From positions 1 through 9,549 of the forward strand of contig CANTHI010000101.1 of the NCBI GenBank assembly GCA_947653505.1: a stretch of DNA of 9,549 nt, given 5' to 3'. Position numbers and translations under genes: made by a program. This DNA comes from an uncultured Eubacterium sp. GTDB lineage: Bacteria; Bacillota_A; Clostridia; Lachnospirales; Lachnospiraceae. The notes below the pieces were generated by a model. It was given only the letters and a program-made list of their open reading frames with translations, was not told where the DNA came from and ran no database searches. Positions 6,037 through 9,549 of the stretch are shown here, piece by piece (position 1 is the stretch's first letter; each line of letters starts with the position of its first letter).

Positions 6037-8385
6037 TTATCTGTTCTTACCAGTTTCTTCCCAGAACTGCCGCAGCTTCCCGGCCACATTCCCGACATGG
6101 CATATCTCATAGCTGCTCCATTCTCTCGGAAACAGCTCCTGATATTCACGGCGCAAAAACCGGTCGTCCAGCAGCTCAACCACCCCGACATCCGAAACCG
6201 TGCGGATCACCCGTCCAGCCGCCTGCAGCACCTTGTTCATACCCGGATAGCGGTAAGCATAATCGAATCCATTTCCCGAGCGCCGGTCATAAAACTGCTT
6301 TAAAATCTCACGCTCATTGCCAATCTGCGGCAGTCCGGTTCCGATAATAAGCGCGCCGATCAGCTGCTCTTTTTTTAAGTCAATCCCTTCCCCGAATATC
6401 CCGCCCATCACACAAAAAGCGATCATAGACTGCTCCCGCGCAGCCGCAAATTCAGCCAGAAACTCCTCACGGTCAGATTCCCTCATCCCGCTTCTTTGCA
6501 GCAGACAATCAAGCCGCGCCTGATTGACCGCCAGAAATTTGTCATACACGTCCTCCATCATTTTATACGAAGGAAAAAAGACGATATAATTCCCTTTTTT
6601 CTGCAGTCCGGTCTCGTAAATATACGCTGCCATACGCTCATACAGTCCGTCACTGCGCCGGGTATATCTGCTCGTCACATCCGCGCCAATTAACAGCAGC
6701 TGCTGCTGAGGGCGAAAAACCGTCTCTGCATATACTGCATAATTATCCTCTCTCGTACTCAGCATGCTCTTGTAATACTGAATCGGCAGAAGTGTCGCCG
6801 AAAAAAAGATCGTACTGCGTCCCTTATCCAGCCGCTGCTGCAGATTGCCGGAAGGATCCACGCAGTACAGCCGGATTCGGAACCGTTCCTTCTCATGCTC
6901 CGAATAAATCACATAATTTTCATCCAGTCCTTCACTCGTCTGCAAAAAGTTCCGGATCTGAAAATACAGCTCCAGTACCGTATCCCTGTCTTCAAATTCA
7001 CGGTTTTTCTGCAGAAAAATCTCATATTCACCCGCCAGCCGCATCAGCGCAAATACAAACTCCGAAATATTTTCATGATACTGAAACTGCTCACACTCCC
7101 GCTTGTAGCCAAGCAGAATCTGGTTGCACCTTTGCAGCTCTTTCGCCAGCTTCGGGCTGCGTCTGCTTACAAGCTTTTTCACGGTCAGAAAATCTTCCTT
7201 ATATAAACAGGCACTGTACATTTCCCTGCCGCGTTCCACCAGATTATGCGCCTCATCAACGAGAAACAGATAATCACCACGGATTCCTTCCGCAAAAAAA
7301 CGTTTCAGATATACGTTCGGATCAAAGACATAATTATAATCGCAAATAATATTGTCCGCCCACGACGCTGTATCCAGACACAGCTCAAACGGACAGACCT
7401 GATGTTTTTCTGCCTGTCTGGTCAGCACCTCTCTTGTAAATACATCTGAATGCTGTAAAAGCTCGTACACGGCATCATTTACCCTGTCAAAATGCCCTTT
7501 TGCATACGGACAGGCATCCGGATTACAAACCGTCTCTTCCATCATGCAAAGTTTGTCTTTTGCCGTAATCTGCACCGTCTTCGCCCGATACCCGTTCGCA
7601 TAAAAAATATCCAGCGTCTCTTTTGCCACTGCCGCTGTAATCGTCTTGGCCGTCAGATAAAAAATCTTATCTCCCAGCTCCTCCCCGACTGCTTTCACCG
7701 CCGGAAACAGCGTCGTGACCGTCTTTCCGGTACCTGTGGGCGCCTGGATAAACAGATTTTTCTTCCGCAGTATCGTCCGGTAAACACTCCCGGCCAGCTC
7801 CTTTTGTCCTTTGCGGTACGGAAATGGAAATTCCAGCTCTTTTTCCGAAGCCTGCCGTACCAGCCGCCAGTCATACTGAAACTGTGCCCATTTCTGATAC
7901 TCCCTCATCAGTGCCAGAAACCAGTCTTCCAGCTCTTTCAGATCATACTGCTCATAAAAATACCGCACCTCTTCCGTATCCAGATTGACATACGTCATAC
8001 GGACACCAATCTGCTCCAGTTCATTTTGCATAGCATAGATAAACGCATAGCACTTTGCCTGCGCCAGATGGACCAGGACCGGCTCTGTCAGCTTTGTTAC
8101 ATCCAAAAACACGCCTTTGATCTCATCGACCGCAGTACCCGTATCTGATTCAAAAATGCCATCCGCCCTGCCTTCCAGCACGATCGTATACGTATCTTCC
8201 ACAAATTCCATTTTTAGCGGAACCTCAGCATGATATAACGGCCCTGCTTTCTTTTGCAGCTTCCGGTGTATCCGGCTGCCCCGCTGCATGGCCTCCATCT
8301 GCATCCCTCCCGCACCACGGTTGTCAATATCACCGCTGCGCAGAATAAACTCCACGAGATTTCTCACTGATATCTTTATTTTCAT
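6037..8385 (-). CDS. PD-(D/E)XK nuclease - XPD/Rad3 (DinG-like) helicase fusion
   Basis: This 782-residue protein should unwind and cut DNA in the cytoplasm. Residues about 1-125 are a RecB/Cas4-like nuclease: GSRIH (H40), GRADG (D75), DEIK (E88, K90) and QAKCY (Q109, Y113). The helicase follows: Walker A APTGTGKT at 215-222, DEAH at 377-380, SATLL at 529-533, GGIFGEGIDL near 661-670 and QAAGRVIRT at 721-729. Cysteines at 280, 287, 292, 331 and 336 lie between Walker A and DEAH, where XPD-family enzymes bind a 4Fe-4S cluster; which four are ligands is not certain. The start has AGGA 8 bp upstream. It follows the phosphatase gene by 68 bp with no evident promoter between, so cotranscription is likely. 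Such fusions are common in Clostridia, and a role in repair is inferred from the family. Confidence 0.93.
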   Translation of the reverse strand: MKIKISVRNLVEFILRSGDIDNRGAGGMQMEAMQRGSRIHRKLQKKAGPLYHAEVPLKMEFVEDTYTIVLEGRADGIFESDTGTAVDEIKGVFLDVTKLTEPVLVHLAQAKCYAFIYAMQNELEQIGVRMTYVNLDTEEVRYFYEQYDLKELEDWFLALMREYQKWAQFQYDWRLVRQASEKELEFPFPYRKGQKELAGSVYRTILRKKNLFIQAPTGTGKTVTTLFPAVKAVGEELGDKIFYLTAKTITAAVAKETLDIFYANGYRAKTVQITAKDKLCMMEETVCNPDACPYAKGHFDRVNDAVYELLQHSDVFTREVLTRQAEKHQVCPFELCLDTASWADNIICDYNYVFDPNVYLKRFFAEGIRGDYLFLVDEAHNLVERGREMYSACLYKEDFLTVKKLVSRRSPKLAKELQRCNQILLGYKRECEQFQYHENISEFVFALMRLAGEYEIFLQKNREFEDRDTVLELYFQIRNFLQTSEGLDENYVIYSEHEKERFRIRLYCVDPSGNLQQRLDKGRSTIFFSATLLPIQYYKSMLSTREDNYAVYAETVFRPQQQLLLIGADVTSRYTRRSDGLYERMAAYIYETGLQKKGNYIVFFPSYKMMEDVYDKFLAVNQARLDCLLQRSGMRESDREEFLAEFAAAREQSMIAFCVMGGIFGEGIDLKKEQLIGALIIGTGLPQIGNEREILKQFYDRRSGNGFDYAYRYPGMNKVLQAAGRVIRTVSDVGVVELLDDRFLRREYQELFPREWSSYEICHVGNVAGKLRQFWEETGKNR

Positions 8386-8407
8386 ATCTGGTTTCCTGTC
8401 ATGACTT

Positions 8408-8427
8408 AGGAACTGTAAGCAGTTCCT
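8408..8427. other. Perfect 8-bp stem hairpin between phosphatase and helicase genes
   Basis: AGGAACTG (8408-8415) and CAGTTCCT (8420-8427) form a perfect 8-bp stem with a 4-nt loop. The hairpin lies in the 68-bp gap, about 22 bp before the helicase start. In the minus-strand transcript it is not followed by a U-run, so it is unlikely to terminate fully. It could protect an mRNA processing product or tune helicase translation, since the ribosome binding site lies close downstream. Confidence 0.55.
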
Positions 8428-8453
8428 TATCTGCTATTTTCTGTTATCCGCCT

Positions 8454-9182
8454 TTAATCATGCCGCTCATCCGTATTTTCAAAGCGCTCGCAAAACCGTG
8501 CGGAAAACGAAGGCTGCTCCCCTGCCACATACAAATGGGCAACATCCCCAAAGCTGCTCATGCGAAACGAAGCGATCCCCTGTCTGCGCTCTTCGGATAC
8601 AATCGTCGTCACCGAAGACGGCGCCGCACAGGTCCCGTGCCACAGCACCATCGGCGACACGCCAATCAGATGGCTGAGCAGCACACACTCCAGTCCAAAA
8701 TGACAGAAAAACGCAATCGTATCCATATTGCCATGCACTACCCGGTAATAATTGCCCTCTCTCTCATAACCGTGGCGCGCCAGGATTTCATCAAAGGAAG
8801 TTACCACCCAGTCATACTCCTGCGCTACCTTTCCCTCCCGCATCACCGTATGCTCCATCCATGCCTGTTTATCATAAAAATCTGTATCCACCGTCCAGTC
8901 CTGCGGCAGCCAGTCCCATGTGATGGACATGCCCTCCCTGTCCGGCCGGTGAATCGCCGGAGCAAACTCCCTCAGCCACTGGCACTCCTCTGCCTTACGG
9001 TTCATCTTTTTCAGGGTGAGACTGGCAGTATCTTTTGCCCTCCCTAACGGTGATACATAAAACTCCGCAATCTCCATAGCCGAAATACGCTCCGCAAGCA
9101 GCCCCGCTTCCTTCCAGCCCTGACTGGTCAGAGAATCCGCCTCATAGTCAGGGTCTGCATGTCTGATGATTAATATCTTCAT
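8454..9182 (-). CDS. Histidine phosphatase (phosphoglycerate mutase-like) family protein
   Basis: This 242-residue protein belongs to the histidine phosphatase superfamily, which transfers phosphate through a phospho-histidine. The catalytic signature RHADPD is at residues 7-12 (R7, nucleophile H8). R48 in SPLGRAKDTA, E72 in LREFAP and H161 in CHFG complete the expected active-site set. There is no signal peptide or membrane segment. The ATG at 9182 is preferred to the in-frame ATG at 9203: AAGGGGA at 9190-9196 sits 7 bp upstream of it, whereas the longer form would start beside that site without its own Shine-Dalgarno sequence. It also puts the catalytic motif at the very N-terminus, as is usual. 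It heads the unit that includes the helicase. The substrate is unknown; sugar phosphates, nucleotides or phosphoproteins are all possible. Confidence 0.92.
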   Translation of the reverse strand: MKILIIRHADPDYEADSLTSQGWKEAGLLAERISAMEIAEFYVSPLGRAKDTASLTLKKMNRKAEECQWLREFAPAIHRPDREGMSITWDWLPQDWTVDTDFYDKQAWMEHTVMREGKVAQEYDWVVTSFDEILARHGYEREGNYYRVVHGNMDTIAFFCHFGLECVLLSHLIGVSPMVLWHGTCAAPSSVTTIVSEERRQGIASFRMSSFGDVAHLYVAGEQPSFSARFCERFENTDERHD

Positions 9183-9189
9183 AGTAAAT

Positions 9190-9196
9190 TCCCCTT
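9190..9196 (-). promoter_or_regulatory. Ribosome binding site that sets the phosphatase start
   Basis: In minus-strand sense AAGGGGA lies 7 bp before the ATG at 9182. It overlaps the first codons of the longer reading frame from 9203, which argues that the shorter start is the one used. Confidence 0.8.
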
Positions 9197-9222
9197 TTTT
9201 CATATTATTTTATATGTGACTC

Positions 9223-9251
9223 ATTTTATCACATGCGATGGAAATAATCTA
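9223..9251 (-). promoter_or_regulatory. Predicted extended -10 promoter P2 of the phosphatase-helicase unit
   Basis: On the minus strand, TAGATT (9246-9251; weak -35, 3 of 6) and TAAAAT (9223-9228; 5 of 6 to the -10 consensus) are separated by 17 bp, with TG one base before the -10 box. The -10 box lies 40 bp from the phosphatase start. Most of the element, TAGAT-x-ATT...GCATGTGATA-x-AAT, is repeated in P1 at 6002-6030. Confidence 0.6.
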
Positions 9252-9305
9252 TTCTATTTTTCTTTGGCAGTCCGGGCATTCAAAATAAAACCTGTCTTTT
9301 GCCAA
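9249..9305 (-). pseudogene. Possible C-terminal remnant of a zinc-ribbon protein
   Basis: The minus strand reads LAKDRFYFECPDCQRKIE followed by a stop. It contains one CxxC pair (CPDC), as in half of a zinc ribbon. The only possible start is a TTG, an in-frame TAG lies immediately upstream, and there is no Shine-Dalgarno sequence. It looks like the tail of a gene whose body is missing. Such a short stretch could also be chance, and it overlaps the predicted -35 of P2. Confidence 0.3.
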
Positions 9306-9341
9306 CTACAGTTGACAAGGTAGTCAGGAAAGCTGGACCTC

Positions 9342-9549
9342 ATGGAAGGCGGCGTTGTGATAGGGGTTTCGATGGAAGAGAAAACTTTATTCGAATACCC
9401 GCTTCCCCCTGCACCCTATGTATTTTTCAAAGTTAATTTTTCGATGGACCTGAAAGGAAAATTTGGCATTGTCAAAGTGGAATCTGCAGCGAAAACAATA
9501 TTTCAGACACAAGGAAATTTAGAAATTGAACCTGCACTGACCGGGACAT
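9342..9549 (+). CDS. Partial plus-strand reading frame of unknown function, runs off the window
   Basis: From an ATG at 9342 the frame stays open for 69 codons to the window end, so the 3' end is missing. The translation looks like real protein: MEGGVVIGVSMEEKTLFEYP near the start, then VFFKVNFSMDLKGKFGIVK and FQTQGNLEIEPALTG. The alternating hydrophobic pattern suggests beta-strands, as in some large repetitive extracellular proteins, but no family is recognised and no signal peptide is seen. AGGAAAG at 9326-9332 sits 9 bp upstream and could be a ribosome binding site. The codons before the ATG also read plausibly (SGKLDL) back to an in-frame TAG at 9321-9323, so this may be a 5'-truncated fragment rather than an intact gene. 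It is the only probable plus-strand gene in the window. Confidence 0.5.
   Translation, partial: MEGGVVIGVSMEEKTLFEYPLPPAPYVFFKVNFSMDLKGKFGIVKVESAAKTIFQTQGNLEIEPALTGT

Noticed and set aside
6037..8385. A Cas4-type or defence-only identity for the nuclease-helicase
   Set aside because: The nuclease part lacks the cysteine cluster of Cas4 and no cas genes are nearby. The domain order fits the Rad3-related helicases common in Clostridia.
8408..8427. Intrinsic terminator after the phosphatase gene
   Set aside because: The stem is only 8 bp and mixed in composition, and no U-run follows in the minus-strand transcript.
9183..9203. Longer phosphatase starting at the ATG at 9203
   Set aside because: The extra seven codons cover the strong AAGGGGA ribosome binding site of the ATG at 9182, there is no Shine-Dalgarno sequence before 9203, and the family motif normally begins at the N-terminus.
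9312..9317. Perfect TTGACA that could be a -35 box for the plus-strand frame
   Set aside because: No -10 sequence lies 16-18 bp downstream, and the site is only about 25 bp from the candidate start, which leaves no room for a promoter and leader.

Overview
The window looks like a chromosomal segment from an anaerobic Firmicute, most likely a Lachnospiraceae-type Clostridium relative. This is inferred from the mid-range base composition, the AGGA-type ribosome binding sites, the style of the proteins, and a Rad3-like helicase carrying an N-terminal nuclease, which is common in that group. No rRNA, tRNA, CRISPR array, insertion sequence or intrinsic terminator was found.

All six well-supported genes lie on the minus strand and read from right to left. 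Transcription unit 1 starts near 9220 and holds a histidine phosphatase (8454-9182) and a PD-(D/E)XK nuclease / XPD-Rad3 helicase fusion (6037-8385). Transcription unit 2 starts near 6000, after a 205-bp gap, and holds a YceG-like/trypsin-like protease fusion (4425-5822), YceG (2094-4391), TelA/YceH (946-2091) and a Cof-type HAD phosphatase (180-941). YceG, TelA and HAD are separated by only 2-4 bp. These three are components of the tellurite-resistance/stress (Ter, or yce) systems of Firmicutes. The other usual parts (TerD/TerC proteins, ATP-grasp, phosphoribosyltransferase, aldolase) are not in the window.

The most notable points are these. First, a cytoplasmic serine protease is fused to a YceG-like N-terminal domain and sits directly upstream of YceG; YceG itself appears to contain the same core module three times. 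Second, the two predicted promoters, 3.2 kb apart, share an extended motif that suggests common control of the helicase unit and the Ter unit. Third, the leader of the Ter unit holds 38-bp GATC-rich tandem repeats that resemble the gene's own start region and contain start-stop mini-ORFs.

The flanks are less clear. The left 179 bp contain a perfect 12-bp palindrome, an imperfect direct repeat and short unassigned minus-strand frames. The right end contains a short minus-strand zinc-ribbon-like tail and a plus-strand reading frame that leaves the window, which together suggest a junction between unrelated segments.

A working model (inference only): the phosphatase and the nuclease-helicase form a DNA-processing unit that is co-expressed with a TelA-YceG-HAD stress module to which a protease has been added. 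Sequence alone does not show the inducing stress, the metabolite or the protease target.
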